A DNA stretch of 64,000 bases from JBBQKG01 sp038326655 (GCA_038326655.1 JBBQKG010000008.1:1-64000); one strand, 5' to 3'. Numbered from the stretch's first letter, positions 33,803-42,486 are shown. The notes: generated by a model not told the origin, from the letters alone. Translations and numbers: made by a program.

Positions 33803-33831
33803 TGTGAGCAAACCGTGAAGTCACTGTTAAG
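33803..33831 (-). promoter_or_regulatory. Candidate PHO box upstream of the small acidic protein gene
   Basis: On the minus strand three units in 11-base phase: CTTAACA (33831-33825), CTTCACG (33820-33814) and GCTCACA (33809-33803). They read toward the gene starting at 33726. The crotonase gene at 33857 starts on the other side, 26 bases away. Confidence 0.58.
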
Positions 33832-33856
33832 TGCGTGTTGCTGTAGAACCCCCGCC

Positions 33857-34618
33857 ATGACCGATTCCGATCCCGTCCGCTACGAGCGCCCCGGCAGGGC
33901 GGCGCTCGTCACGATCGAGCGCCCCGAGCGCCGCAACGCCGTCGACGGGGCGACCGCGAAGCTGCTTCACGAGTGCTTCGACCGCTTCGAGGCCGATCAC
34001 GATGCACGCGTGCTGGTGCTCACGGGTGCCGGAGACGCGGCGTTCTGCGCGGGCGCGGACCTGAAGTCGATCGGAACGCTCGAGCCCGCACGCGGCGGCG
34101 GTCCGCTCGGCTTCACCAGGCTCACGCCCTCCAAGCCGACGATCGCGGCCGTGTCGGGATGGTGCCTTGCGGGCGGCTTCGAGCTTGCGCTCTGGTGCGA
34201 CCTGCGCATCGCGACCGAGGACGCGACGTTCGGCTTTTTCGAGCGCCGCTGGGGAGTGCCACTGATCGACGGCGGGACCCAGCGCCTGCCGCGGGTGGTC
34301 GGGATGGGCAGGGCGCTCGAGCTGATTCTCAGCGGCCGGCCCGTCGACGCCCGGGAGGCGCACCGCATCGGGCTCGTGAACGAGCTCGTGCCGCAGGGGC
34401 GCCACGTCGAGCGTGCGCTCGAGCTCGCCGAGCGACTTGCCGGCTTTCCGCAGGAGACGATGCTCGCCGATCGCCGCGCGGCGATCGAGGGCGCCGGGCT
34501 GCCGCTCGCGGAGGGCCTCGAGCTCGAGCAACGGCTGGGCGTCCCGATGAGCACGATCGGAGCGCACGGGGCGGCCCGCTTCGCCGCCGGCGAGGGGCGG
34601 CACGGCAGCGGCGTATGA
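33857..34618 (+). CDS. Enoyl-CoA hydratase/isomerase (crotonase) family protein
   Basis: A 253-residue crotonase-fold protein. The oxyanion-hole segments AFCAGADLKSIG and VSGWCLAGGFELALWCDLRI are intact, and a Glu in FFERRWGVPLIDGG occupies a catalytic position. It probably hydrates or isomerises an acyl-CoA. It is a single gene with no fatty-acid oxidation partner beside it. A second crotonase lies at 56427. Confidence 0.87.
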   Translation: MTDSDPVRYERPGRAALVTIERPERRNAVDGATAKLLHECFDRFEADHDARVLVLTGAGDAAFCAGADLKSIGTLEPARGGGPLGFTRLTPSKPTIAAVSGWCLAGGFELALWCDLRIATEDATFGFFERRWGVPLIDGGTQRLPRVVGMGRALELILSGRPVDAREAHRIGLVNELVPQGRHVERALELAERLAGFPQETMLADRRAAIEGAGLPLAEGLELEQRLGVPMSTIGAHGAARFAAGEGRHGSGV

Positions 34619-34687
34619 AACGGCCGGCTACCGGCGTTTACCGCTGAGCAAAGGCACCCGAGCGCCGATCTAGAAGTCCACTGAGGC

Positions 34688-35575
34688 ATGTTCGTCTTCG
34701 CTGCGCCGATCACCTACTTCCAGGCCATCGTCCTGGGCCTCCTCCAGGGCTTTGCCGAGCTGTTCCCGATCTCGAGCCTCGGCCACTCGGTGATCCTCCC
34801 CGGCCTGTTCGGCTGGAACATCCACCAGAACGACAAGTACTTCCTCGCCTTCCTGGTCGCCACGCACCTCGCCACCGCGCTCGTGCTGCTCGGGTTCTTC
34901 TGGCACGACTGGGTCCGGATCGTGCGCGGGATCTTCCGCTCGCTCCAGCGCCGGGAGATCGGCCCGGACGACACCGACGCGCGGCTCGGCTGGCTGCTGG
35001 TGGTCGGCACGATTCCCGCCGGAATCATCGGGTTGCTGCTCGAGCATCCGCTGCGCCATCTCTTCGCCTCCGCGACCTCGGCGTCTTTCTTCCTGATGGT
35101 GAACGGCGCGCTGCTCTACGGAGCCGAGCTGCTGCGCCGGCGTGCGCCTGGTCCCGACACCTCGACTCCGGACCCCGACGAGCGCATCGCGCGCCGGCTC
35201 AGCTGGCGCGAGGGCCTCGGCGTGGGCGTGTCCCAGGCGCTCGCGCTCGTGCCGGGGATCTCGCGCTCGGGTGCGACGATGGGCGGGGGCCTGCTGGCGG
35301 GCCTCTCGAACGAGGACGCGGCCCGCTACGCCTTCCTGCTGGCGACCCCGATCATCGGCGCGGCCGCCGTGCTTAAGCTCCCGGACCTCTTCGGCCCCGA
35401 AGGCGACGGCGTGCGGGGCCAGGCGCTCGTCGCGGCGCTGTGCGCGGCCGGCACGGCCTATCTCTCGGTGCGGTTCCTGATGCGCTACTTCCAAACGAAC
35501 CGGCTGACGCCGTTCGCGGTGTACTGCGCGATTGCCGGCGCCGCCTGCCTGACGTACTTCCTGGCCACCCAGTAG
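34688..35575 (+). CDS. uppP: Undecaprenyl-diphosphatase (UppP/BacA)
   Basis: A 295-residue integral membrane phosphatase that recycles undecaprenyl pyrophosphate for cell-wall synthesis. Both signature loops are present: LLQGFAELFPISSLGHSVIL, with the catalytic Glu and Ser, and LVPGISRSGATMGGGL with the phosphate-binding Arg. There are about eight hydrophobic segments. The first motif reads AELFPISSLGH in place of the more common TEFLPISSSGH, which is conservative. It also releases phosphate, but I see no PHO box before it. Confidence 0.92.
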   Translation: MFVFAAPITYFQAIVLGLLQGFAELFPISSLGHSVILPGLFGWNIHQNDKYFLAFLVATHLATALVLLGFFWHDWVRIVRGIFRSLQRREIGPDDTDARLGWLLVVGTIPAGIIGLLLEHPLRHLFASATSASFFLMVNGALLYGAELLRRRAPGPDTSTPDPDERIARRLSWREGLGVGVSQALALVPGISRSGATMGGGLLAGLSNEDAARYAFLLATPIIGAAAVLKLPDLFGPEGDGVRGQALVAALCAAGTAYLSVRFLMRYFQTNRLTPFAVYCAIAGAACLTYFLATQ

Positions 35576-35628
35576 AGGCTAAGAGAGTTCTAACGCGAAT
35601 CGTCCCCCGGCGCTGAAACACTCGTGAC

Positions 35629-35874
35629 ATGACCAAACGACGCAACCTGATCCTCCCCGCGATCGGCCTTGGGCTCGTGTTCATCGCAATCGCGATCGTC
35701 TACGTGGCCGAGCCCGCGGGCTCCCTTCCGGCCTTCTTCCCGGGCCACTCCGCAGGCTCCGGGCACCACCACGTGAAGCACGGCATCGCCGCCTTCGTCG
35801 TGGGGCTTGGCTGCCTCGTGTTCGCCTGGTTCCAGACGGGCCCGGCCGCCGGCCGTACCGAGCACCCGGCCTAG
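35629..35874 (+). CDS. Hypothetical two-helix membrane protein
   Basis: An 81-residue protein with two hydrophobic helices (LILPAIGLGLVFIAIAIVYV and IAAFVVGLGCLVFAWF) joined by a loop containing the His-rich stretch GSGHHHVKHG, which could bind a metal. I do not recognise the family. It follows uppP by 53 bases on the same strand and may be co-transcribed. Confidence 0.62.
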   Translation: MTKRRNLILPAIGLGLVFIAIAIVYVAEPAGSLPAFFPGHSAGSGHHHVKHGIAAFVVGLGCLVFAWFQTGPAAGRTEHPA

Positions 35875-35876
35875 GC

Positions 35877-36524
35877 TCAATCCCGCAGGAACTGGCGCGG
35901 GATCCGGCCCGCGATCTCGAACGGCTCGCGTGCGAGCGGTCCGGTCTCCCACTCCGTGCGCAGCATCGAGTAGCTGATCACGTCCTTCGGCTCGCCGCCG
36001 TGGACGTGCCACTGGCGCAGGACGCCCTCGTGCACGAAGCCGAGGCGCTCCAACGCCGTCTGGGAGCGGCCGTTGTCGGTCCCGCACCAGGCCGTCACCC
36101 GCCCGAGGCGGAGTCCGGCGAAGGCAAGCGCGAGCACGAGCGTCTTCGACTGCCGGTTGACGCCCGTCCCCCACCACTCCTGCCCGTGCCAGGTGCCGAC
36201 GACCGCGCGGCGGTCGCGCACCGCGAACTCCGAGAGCCCGGTCACGCCGATCACGCCGGCATCCCGGTGGTCGATCATCAACTCGAGCCGCTCGCCCTCG
36301 GCCCGCTTGCGTGCGAGGCTGGTGATGTAGTCGGATGCCTGCCGCTCGCTCGTGTACGGGCCCCAGGAGAAGAAACGCGTCACGGCGGGGTCCGAGGCGA
36401 GCTCGAAGAGTCGCGGGGCGTCCCCCGGCCGCGCGTAGCGCAGGGAGAGGTCCGGGCCGCGCACCTCGAGCTCGTCGTCGCCCCCTGGGTCGACGGGCGC
36501 GGGGGCCCTCGTCTCGGCCGTCAT
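35877..36524 (-). CDS. GNAT family N-acetyltransferase
   Basis: A 215-residue acetyltransferase of the RimJ/RimL-like type. It has the beta-alpha start LSLRYARPGDAPRLFELASD, the acetyl-CoA region around WWGTGVNRQSKTLVLALAF, and the late motif NGRSQTALERLGFVHEGVLR, which are usual for enzymes acetylating protein N-termini or small amines. The N-terminal 25 residues are polar and probably disordered. It stands alone. Confidence 0.84.
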   Translation of the reverse strand: MTAETRAPAPVDPGGDDELEVRGPDLSLRYARPGDAPRLFELASDPAVTRFFSWGPYTSERQASDYITSLARKRAEGERLELMIDHRDAGVIGVTGLSEFAVRDRRAVVGTWHGQEWWGTGVNRQSKTLVLALAFAGLRLGRVTAWCGTDNGRSQTALERLGFVHEGVLRQWHVHGGEPKDVISYSMLRTEWETGPLAREPFEIAGRIPRQFLRD

Positions 36525-36603
36525 GGGCTAGATGCTTTCATACCGCCTGCCGGACACACCGCTCGCGAAACTGGAGACAACGGGAAGACAAACTGGAGGC
36601 AGC

Positions 36604-36939
36604 GTGGAGACTTGGGATACGAGATCGCTGGACGTCGAACCGCACCAGCCACAGGTGCTGCACTCGGATGACGAGGGGAGGACGATCGTCATCAACCTTC
36701 CGGCCGGCGAGGAGCTCCGGGAGCACCAGGTGCACGAGCGTGCCTGGATCGTGGTCGTGGACGGACGCGTCGAGATCGCCGACGCCGGCGGAGCGGCGTT
36801 CGAGGCGGGCCCCGGCGGGCTCGCGCTGACGGCGCCCAACGAGCGCCACGAGGTACGTGCCCGCGAGGACTCTCGGCTTGTGCTGATCCTCGCGCCGTGG
36901 CCAGGCTCCGGTCACCCGAGCGAGCAGCAGCGCCGCTGA
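36604..36939 (+). CDS. Cupin domain protein
   Basis: A 111-residue single-domain cupin with GEELREHQVHERAWIVVVDG as motif 1 (His ligands partly replaced) and GLALTAPNERHEVRARED as motif 2. Cupins of this size are small metal- or ligand-binding barrels of varied function. I choose the GTG at 36604 because GGAGGCA lies immediately upstream. An in-frame ATG at 36532 would add 24 residues with no cupin character. The next gene begins inside its end. Confidence 0.72.
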   Translation: METWDTRSLDVEPHQPQVLHSDDEGRTIVINLPAGEELREHQVHERAWIVVVDGRVEIADAGGAAFEAGPGGLALTAPNERHEVRAREDSRLVLILAPWPGSGHPSEQQRR

Positions 36940-37628
36940 AGATCCGAGCCGTGCTCTACGACATCCACGGGAACCTGCCGGCGCTCGACGCCGTGCTCGC
37001 CGACGCCCGCACGGCTGGCGCGGAGCAGTTCGTGCTCGGCGGCGACTACGCCCTCTTCGGCGCCTACCCGGCCGAGACGGCCGCGCGCCTTGCCGAGCTC
37101 GACGCCGTGTGGATCAGGGGGAACACCGACCGCTGGCTCGAGGACGCCCCCGACGCTCCCTCGAACGTACTCGTGCGCCGCTCGCTGGAGCATTGCCGCC
37201 AGGCACTCGACGCCGAGGACGTGCACCGGCTTGCGACGCTGGCGCCGACCGCGGCGCTCGACGGAGCGCTCGTCTGCCATGCGTCTCCCCGCTCGGACAT
37301 GCAGACGTTCATGCCGAACCCGAGCGAGGCGGACTCCAGCCTGCTCGACGAGCACGATCCCGACGTCATCCTCTTCGGCCACGGCCACCTCCAGTTCCGG
37401 CGCCGCGCCGGCCGGCACACGCTCGTGAACCCGGGCAGCGTGGGGCTTCCCTTCGACGGCGACCAGCGTGCCGCCTACGCGCTGTGGCCGGAGGGCGCCC
37501 CTTGCGAGCTGCGCCGGGTCGCCTACGACTCCGATGCCTACGCCGACGCGGTGCTCGACCGGATGAGCGCAACCCTCGGGGACGCGGTCGAGACGCTCGT
37601 GCACCGCGTCCGCCAGGCGGCTTCATAG
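36897..37628 (+). CDS. Metallophosphoesterase (YfcE/calcineurin-like)
   Basis: A 243-residue phosphoesterase with the two-metal motifs YDIHGNLPALD (D-x-H-G-N), GGDYALFG, RGNTDRWL and the late FGHGHLQFRRR plus NPGSVGLPFDGD. Proteins of this type hydrolyse small phosphomono- or diesters. The GTG at 36897 lies inside the cupin gene. The conserved domain only begins about 18 residues later, so a shorter start near 36940-36951 is equally possible. Confidence 0.82.
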   Translation: MARLRSPERAAAPLKIRAVLYDIHGNLPALDAVLADARTAGAEQFVLGGDYALFGAYPAETAARLAELDAVWIRGNTDRWLEDAPDAPSNVLVRRSLEHCRQALDAEDVHRLATLAPTAALDGALVCHASPRSDMQTFMPNPSEADSSLLDEHDPDVILFGHGHLQFRRRAGRHTLVNPGSVGLPFDGDQRAAYALWPEGAPCELRRVAYDSDAYADAVLDRMSATLGDAVETLVHRVRQAAS

Positions 37629-38542
37629 GCACCCTCGCAGCGCTCCTGCTGCTTGCCGCGGGCATCGTGCTCGTGGTCGGAGGAGCCGAGCTCTTCTTCG
37701 ATGCGGTGGTCGCGGCCGCTGCGCGGCTGCGCATGCCGGCGTTCGTCGTCACCGTGCTGGTGTCCGGGTTCGAGCTGGAGAATCTCGTCGCCGGCATCGC
37801 CGCGAACCTCAAGGGGCTTCCGGGCGCCGCCGCCGGGACGTTCCTCGGTGGCACGACGTTCCTGGCGCTGGCGGTCGCAGGCCTCAGCGGCATCGTCGCG
37901 CCGATCTCCGCGCGCCTGCCGGGGGCGGCGCTCGCCTGGACCGCGGCCTCTCCCCTGCTCCTGCTGGTCCTGTCCCTCGACCACGAGCTGTCGAGGCTCG
38001 ACGGCGCGCTGCTCGTGGTGTGGTTCGTGATCGCGATCGCCGGCGTCGCGCACGCCGGCCGGTCGCTTCCGAAGCCGGCGGCTCGCAGCGGACCGCGGTG
38101 GCCGGTGTCCAGGCTGCTTGCCGGTCTCGCGGTGCTGGCGGTCGGTGGAGCGTTGCTGGGCGAGGGAATCCGGCGCGTGGTCTCGCGGGCCGGCATCTCG
38201 GAGACTCTGCTCGGCAACACCGCGATCGCGGCCAGCGTGGAGGCGGAGGAGATCGGGCGCGTGGCCATCCCGAGCAGGCGCGGGCGCGGCGACGTCGCGC
38301 TCGGCAACGTGCTCGGCACGATCGTCCACTTCGTGGCGCTGAACAGCGGCGTGATCGCGCTCGTCAAGCCGCTCCGGCTCGACTCCGACACCGTGCGTCT
38401 CCATCTGCCGGTCGCGGCCGGGTCCGCCCTCTTGGTCTGCGCCCTGCTCGCGCTCCGGGGAGGCATCAGCCGCCGCGCCGGCTTGCTGCTGGCCTTCCTC
38501 TACGTCGCCTACGTGGGCGCCTCGATCGCGGCAGCGACTTGA
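37625..38542 (+). CDS. Sodium/calcium exchanger-like cation antiporter
   Basis: About 300 residues with ten hydrophobic segments arranged as two inverted halves, as in the CaCA superfamily: VLVSGFELENLVAGIAANL in the first half and SVEAEEIGRVAIPSRRGRG followed by LGNVLGTIVHFVALNSG in the second. The acidic residues in these alpha-repeats bind the cation. The recognisable protein starts at IGTLAALLLLAAGIVLV, but no ATG, GTG or TTG precedes it: the codon overlapping the previous stop is ATA at 37625, and the first canonical start is GTG at 37667, which would cut the first helix. Confidence 0.72.
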   Translation: MGTLAALLLLAAGIVLVVGGAELFFDAVVAAAARLRMPAFVVTVLVSGFELENLVAGIAANLKGLPGAAAGTFLGGTTFLALAVAGLSGIVAPISARLPGAALAWTAASPLLLLVLSLDHELSRLDGALLVVWFVIAIAGVAHAGRSLPKPAARSGPRWPVSRLLAGLAVLAVGGALLGEGIRRVVSRAGISETLLGNTAIAASVEAEEIGRVAIPSRRGRGDVALGNVLGTIVHFVALNSGVIALVKPLRLDSDTVRLHLPVAAGSALLVCALLALRGGISRRAGLLLAFLYVAYVGASIAAAT

Positions 38543-38543
38543 G

Positions 38544-38954
38544 CTATGCCAGGTAGTCCGCCATGTCGGCGGTCCAGAGCTCGACGAGGTGCCCGTCGGG
38601 GTCTGTGGCATAGACGGAGCGGCTCGCGCGCGTACCGCGGCCGACCGGGCCGAACTCGTGCACCGGCGCCTCGTAGCCGGCTTCGCGAAGCGCCTTGACG
38701 CGGGCATCGAACCCTGGCTCGTCGACCCGCATCGCGAAGTGGACGTGCTCCCCCCCGCGGCTGCCCTCGAGCCCGACCTGCGGTCTCCACAGGCCGAGGC
38801 GGGTGCTGCCGGCCAGCACCCAGACAGCGTCCCGATGGGGCCAGCGCTCGACCACCGGCAGCCCCAGCACGTCCGCGTAAAAGCGTTCCGCGCGCTCGAG
38901 GTCGGAAACCTCCAGCACCAGCTCGGAAACGCCTGCGACCGGTGGAGTGCCCAC
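38544..38954 (-). CDS. VOC family protein (glyoxalase/dioxygenase-like)
   Basis: A 136-residue protein with the paired VOC modules: SELVLEVSDLERAERFYADV at the start and VHFAMRVDEPGFDARVKALR in the second half, ending YATDPDGHLVELW, where the final Glu is a usual metal ligand. The activity cannot be deduced. It converges with the antiporter gene, whose stop is one base away. Confidence 0.82.
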   Translation of the reverse strand: MGTPPVAGVSELVLEVSDLERAERFYADVLGLPVVERWPHRDAVWVLAGSTRLGLWRPQVGLEGSRGGEHVHFAMRVDEPGFDARVKALREAGYEAPVHEFGPVGRGTRASRSVYATDPDGHLVELWTADMADYLA

Positions 38955-39008
38955 CGGCCGCAGTCTAAATCGAGCGTCTAAATGCGGCAGTCGCGCCGGT
39001 CCGATTGC

Positions 39009-39176
39009 TCAGTAGCGCGAACTGAACCTGTTGCCGAAGCCGTAGCCTCCGCTCGGGATCCCGGCCAAGAGCACGAGGATCGCGGCGACGATCGCAACGA
39101 TCGACGGCAGGCCGAGCGCCAAACACAGGATGTACACGAGGGCCGCCAGCAAAACGGCGATGATGATCCCGATCAC
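39009..39176 (-). CDS. Hypothetical small hydrophobic membrane protein
   Basis: A 55-residue protein of two adjoining hydrophobic helices (IIIAVLLAALVYILCLALG and IVAIVAAILVLLAGI) and a polar tail GYGFGNRFSSRY. The GTG at 39176 is chosen because GGGAAGGAGC lies just upstream. The frame is open further but reads basic, non-membrane residues. I do not know a family. It is divergent from the HD-domain gene. Confidence 0.56.
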   Translation of the reverse strand: MIGIIIAVLLAALVYILCLALGLPSIVAIVAAILVLLAGIPSGGYGFGNRFSSRY

Positions 39177-39295
39177 TGAAGCTCCTTCCCTTTCAAATGC
39201 TGCCCATTTTTTCCCAAAGCGCGAGAACCGCGCATAGCGCTCGTACCCGCAGGCAGGCTGGTTCAAGCGGAAACTTCTGCCTTACACTGCCGCCG

Positions 39296-39889
39296 ATGCC
39301 CTCGCGTGACGAAGCCTGGGAGCTGGTGTGCGAGTGGACGCAGTCCGACTCGCTCCGCAAGCACATGCTCGCCGTCGAGGCCGCGGTGCGGGCATACGCG
39401 CGCCGGCTCGGCGGCGACGAAGAGCTGTGGGGCATCGGCGGCCTCGTGCACGACGTCGACTACGAACGCTATCCGGACCTCGACACGGGTCATCCAAGAC
39501 ACGGGGTCGAGGAGCTTCGCAATCGCGGCTACCCGGACGAGGTGATCCACGCCGTGCTGGCGCATGCCGACTTCATGGGCGTGCCGCGGGAGACGCTGCT
39601 CGACAAGGCGCTCTTCGCGTGTGACGAGCTGTCGGGCTTCATCGCGGCCTGCGCATACGTGCGCCCGGAGGGGATCGAGGGCATGAAGCCGAAGTCGGTG
39701 AAGAAGAAGCTGAAGCAGCCGAGCTTCGCCGCGGGCGTCAACCGCGACGACGTCCACCAGGGAGCCGAGGAGCTCGGCGCCGAGACGGGGCTCGACTTCG
39801 ACCAGCACCTGCAGTTCGTGATCGACGCGCTCGCCGAGCACGCCGCCGAGCTCGGCCTCACCGGGCGCGAGCGGACCGCCGCCGAGTAG
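39296..39889 (+). CDS. HD domain phosphohydrolase-like protein
   Basis: A 197-residue protein with an HD-type metal site: KHMLAVEAAVRAYARRLG supplies the first His, and IGGLVHDVDYE the His-Asp pair, with further His residues at HPRHGVEEL and VLAHADFMG. It resembles small YfbR/HDIG-like hydrolases of unknown substrate, possibly nucleotides. I use the ATG at 39296 because similarity begins there. A longer open frame exists upstream. Confidence 0.82.
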   Translation: MPSRDEAWELVCEWTQSDSLRKHMLAVEAAVRAYARRLGGDEELWGIGGLVHDVDYERYPDLDTGHPRHGVEELRNRGYPDEVIHAVLAHADFMGVPRETLLDKALFACDELSGFIAACAYVRPEGIEGMKPKSVKKKLKQPSFAAGVNRDDVHQGAEELGAETGLDFDQHLQFVIDALAEHAAELGLTGRERTAAE

Positions 39890-39926
39890 CGGCGGGTCCG
39901 ACATCCCTGTCTGCGAACATACGTTC

Positions 39927-40958
39927 GTGCGCTGGCAGAACCTCTCCGTAGACGCCGATCAAGGGCAACGCCCGCTCCCCAACCTCCAGGATGCCGTGGT
40001 GCGGACATTCGACGCGCCGGAGGCGATCGGAATCCGGTTCCACGAGGTGAAGGCACGCTCCGCGCTGAACAAGGTGCACCCCGCGGCACGCATGCCGTTC
40101 ACGTGGACTGTCAATCCATACAGAGGGTGCTCACACGCGTGCAACTATTGCTTCGCCCGCCGCACGCACACCTATCTCGACCTCAACGCCGGCCGCGATT
40201 TCGAGCGCGAGATCATCGTGAAGGTCAACGTGCCGGAGAAGCTGCGCGCCGAGCTGGCCCGGCCGAGCTGGAAGCGAGATGGGGTCGCGCTCGGGACCAA
40301 CACCGACCCCTACCAGTGGGTGGAAAGCCGTTACAAGCTCCTGCCCGGGATCTGGGAGGCGCTGCGGGACCACGACACCCCCGGGTCGCTCGTGACCAAG
40401 TCACCGCTCGCGCTGCGCGACCTCTCGCTGCTCCAGGACCTCGCCGCCGGTCCGGGCTTCCAGGCCTTCATGTCGGTGCCGACGCTCGACGAGCGCGCGT
40501 GGCGTGAGACCGAGCCGCACACACCTTCGCCGCGCGGCCGGATCGAGGCGGTGCGGAAGCTGAACGAGGCCGGCGTGCCGGCCGGCGTCTTGATCGCGCC
40601 GCTGATGCCGGGCGTGAACGACTCCCCGGAGGAGGTCGCGGAGATCGTCCGGCTCGCCGACGAGGCGGGCGCCACCAGCATCGGCGCGGTTGCGCTGCAC
40701 CTCCGCGGCGAGGTCAAGGACGTGTTCTTCGAATGGCTGAGCGAACGGCGGCCCGAGCTGCTCGAGCGCTACAAGGAGCTCTATGCGAAGGGCGCATACC
40801 TGCCAGGCGACGAGCGCAAGCGCCTGCAGGCGCTGACCCGCGTCCCGCGCCGGCGGCGGCGCTCGCCACCGCGTCCGCCGGCACGGGGTCCGAGCGCAAA
40901 GCGCGAGGCGTCACCGCCGGAGCCGGAGCCGCAGCCCAAGCAGCGAAGCCTCTTTTAG
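39927..40958 (+). CDS. Radical SAM protein, Rv2578c/SplB-like family
   Basis: A 343-residue radical SAM enzyme. The [4Fe-4S] cysteines are Cys68, Cys72 and Cys75 in NPYRGCSHACNYCFARR, the CxxxCxxC motif. TNTDPYQWVE and VPTLDERAWRETEPHTPSP further mark the Rv2578c group, which is common in actinobacteria and whose reaction is unknown. The last 45 residues are a basic, Pro-rich tail that is probably disordered. GTG start at 39927. Confidence 0.9.
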   Translation: MRWQNLSVDADQGQRPLPNLQDAVVRTFDAPEAIGIRFHEVKARSALNKVHPAARMPFTWTVNPYRGCSHACNYCFARRTHTYLDLNAGRDFEREIIVKVNVPEKLRAELARPSWKRDGVALGTNTDPYQWVESRYKLLPGIWEALRDHDTPGSLVTKSPLALRDLSLLQDLAAGPGFQAFMSVPTLDERAWRETEPHTPSPRGRIEAVRKLNEAGVPAGVLIAPLMPGVNDSPEEVAEIVRLADEAGATSIGAVALHLRGEVKDVFFEWLSERRPELLERYKELYAKGAYLPGDERKRLQALTRVPRRRRRSPPRPPARGPSAKREASPPEPEPQPKQRSLF

Positions 40959-40959
40959 G

Positions 40960-41883
40960 TCAGGCCGGCTGCAGCATGCTCGCGCCGAGCAGCCGCTCGG
41001 CGTTGCCCTTGAGCCAGAGCTCGAGCACGTCCTCCGGCAGCGGCAGCTGCAAAAACTCGTCGAGCACCTGCCCCGGCGGCCGGCCGAGCAGGAACCACCC
41101 GGTGCCGAACAGCACCTTGTCCTTGATCGTGGTCGCGCCGAACCGCAGCAGCGGCTCCCAGCCCGTGCCGGGGGTCGCGATGTACCGCGGCCGGTGGGCG
41201 GCGAGCTCGAGATAGACGTTCGGGTACTTCCACGCCAGCAGCACCGCCTCGAGCACCCATGGATAGCCGGCATGGCTCATCACGATGTCGAGCTCCGGGA
41301 AGTCCGCTGCGACCACGTCGATGTGACGGGGGTGACCGAGATCGCTGACCGCCACGGTGGTCCAGTTGGCCGACGTATGGATGCTGAGCGGGATGCCCAG
41401 CTCCACGCACTTGGCGTAGAGCGGGTAGTAGCGGCGGTCGTCGGCCGGCAGGCCGATCATGAACGGGCGCAGGCTGAGGCCCTTGAAGCCGCGCGCATGA
41501 ACCAGGTGCTCCAGCTCGCGCACGCCGTCCATGCCCGTCAGCGGGTCGATGCCGGCGAAGGGGATGAACCGGGTGGGGTGACGCTCGGCCAGCCCGGCGA
41601 CCAGCTCGTTCGGGATGAAGGTCTCGTGCACGCTCGACCACTCGTCGAATCCGGTGATCAGCGTGCGGCCGATGCCGGCCTGGTCGAGCAGCGAGATCAC
41701 CCGCTCCTCGCTCATGTCGAGCGCGCGCGCGGCTGTCCGGAATTCCTCCTTGCGCGCCTCGCGCTTGTAGAAGACGCGAAGGTAGCCGGCCATCTCGGCC
41801 GGGAAGTGCTCGGCGACGTGTTCCATCACCTCCGGCACGGGCACGATCGGGGCCCACATGTCGATCGCTCGGTCGCCGTTCAT
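40960..41883 (-). CDS. Amidohydrolase-2 family protein with atypical metal site
   Basis: A 307-residue TIM-barrel protein of the amidohydrolase-2/ACMS decarboxylase-like family. IPLSIHTSANW and LDIVMSHAGYPWVLEAVLLA supply the later His ligands. The N-terminal HxH that binds the first metal is replaced by DMWAP, and the usual late Asp is replaced in LFGTGWFLLG, so the metal site is reduced. AAGGAGGACCG precedes the ATG at 41883. It follows the PadR regulator gene on the same strand and may be its target. Confidence 0.82.
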   Translation of the reverse strand: MNGDRAIDMWAPIVPVPEVMEHVAEHFPAEMAGYLRVFYKREARKEEFRTAARALDMSEERVISLLDQAGIGRTLITGFDEWSSVHETFIPNELVAGLAERHPTRFIPFAGIDPLTGMDGVRELEHLVHARGFKGLSLRPFMIGLPADDRRYYPLYAKCVELGIPLSIHTSANWTTVAVSDLGHPRHIDVVAADFPELDIVMSHAGYPWVLEAVLLAWKYPNVYLELAAHRPRYIATPGTGWEPLLRFGATTIKDKVLFGTGWFLLGRPPGQVLDEFLQLPLPEDVLELWLKGNAERLLGASMLQPA

Positions 41884-41911
41884 CGGTCCTCCTTCGTTCG
41901 TGTCGGCACGC

Positions 41912-42469
41912 TCAGGCCGCCCGGGACGGACGGCGGGCGGCGTCGAGCTCCTGCGCAAGGCGCTTCAGCCAGCGCACCTTCTCCCGCTGCTGCGCGATGC
42001 CGAGATCGAGCACCGCGATCCGGTACGGGTCGACTCCGCGCTCGACCATCCCTCGCCGGATCCGGTGGAAGTCGGCGAGCTTTCCCTCGCTCGACTCGAG
42101 ATGGCCCGACAGCTTGTCCGCCACGCTCGACGGCTCGAGCTTTCCGAAGAAGAGGCACTTGACCAGGAACTGATGTCCCACCATGAAGTCGTAGCTGACT
42201 TCGTCCTCCTCCTCGACCGTGCCCTCGAGCCAGTCCGCAAACGCCCGGCGCCCCGCTTCGGTCGGGTGAAAGACACGCCGGTCCGGCGCCCCGGCACGCC
42301 GCTCGACGCGGCCATTGATGAGGCCCTCGGCCTCCATCCGCTTGAGCATCGGGTACAGAACGCCGTCGTTGACTCGGCGATCCCGGGGGAGTGCCGGAGA
42401 GAGCGCCCGTTTCAGCGCGTAGCCGTGCATCGGCTGGTCGACGAGGAACCCGAGCATTGCGTATTTCAT
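41912..42469 (-). CDS. PadR family transcriptional regulator
   Basis: A 185-residue repressor. Residues 1-80 are a PadR winged helix (MKYAMLGFLVDQPMHGYALK, then NDGVLYPMLKRMEAEGLING). The remainder is the C-terminal helical dimerisation domain (Vir_act_alpha_C type). PadR proteins respond to phenolic acids or drugs and usually repress a neighbouring gene and themselves. A perfect GTACCTAG palindrome lies 18 bases upstream and is its likely operator. The amidohydrolase gene follows directly. Confidence 0.88.
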   Translation of the reverse strand: MKYAMLGFLVDQPMHGYALKRALSPALPRDRRVNDGVLYPMLKRMEAEGLINGRVERRAGAPDRRVFHPTEAGRRAFADWLEGTVEEEDEVSYDFMVGHQFLVKCLFFGKLEPSSVADKLSGHLESSEGKLADFHRIRRGMVERGVDPYRIAVLDLGIAQQREKVRWLKRLAQELDAARRPSRAA

Positions 42470-42486
42470 TCCTGCCTAGCTTATAG

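Noticed and set aside
35583..35628. Possible PHO-box unit GTTCTAAC before the two-helix membrane protein gene at 35629
   Set aside because: Only one half-matching unit, with no second unit in 11-base phase.
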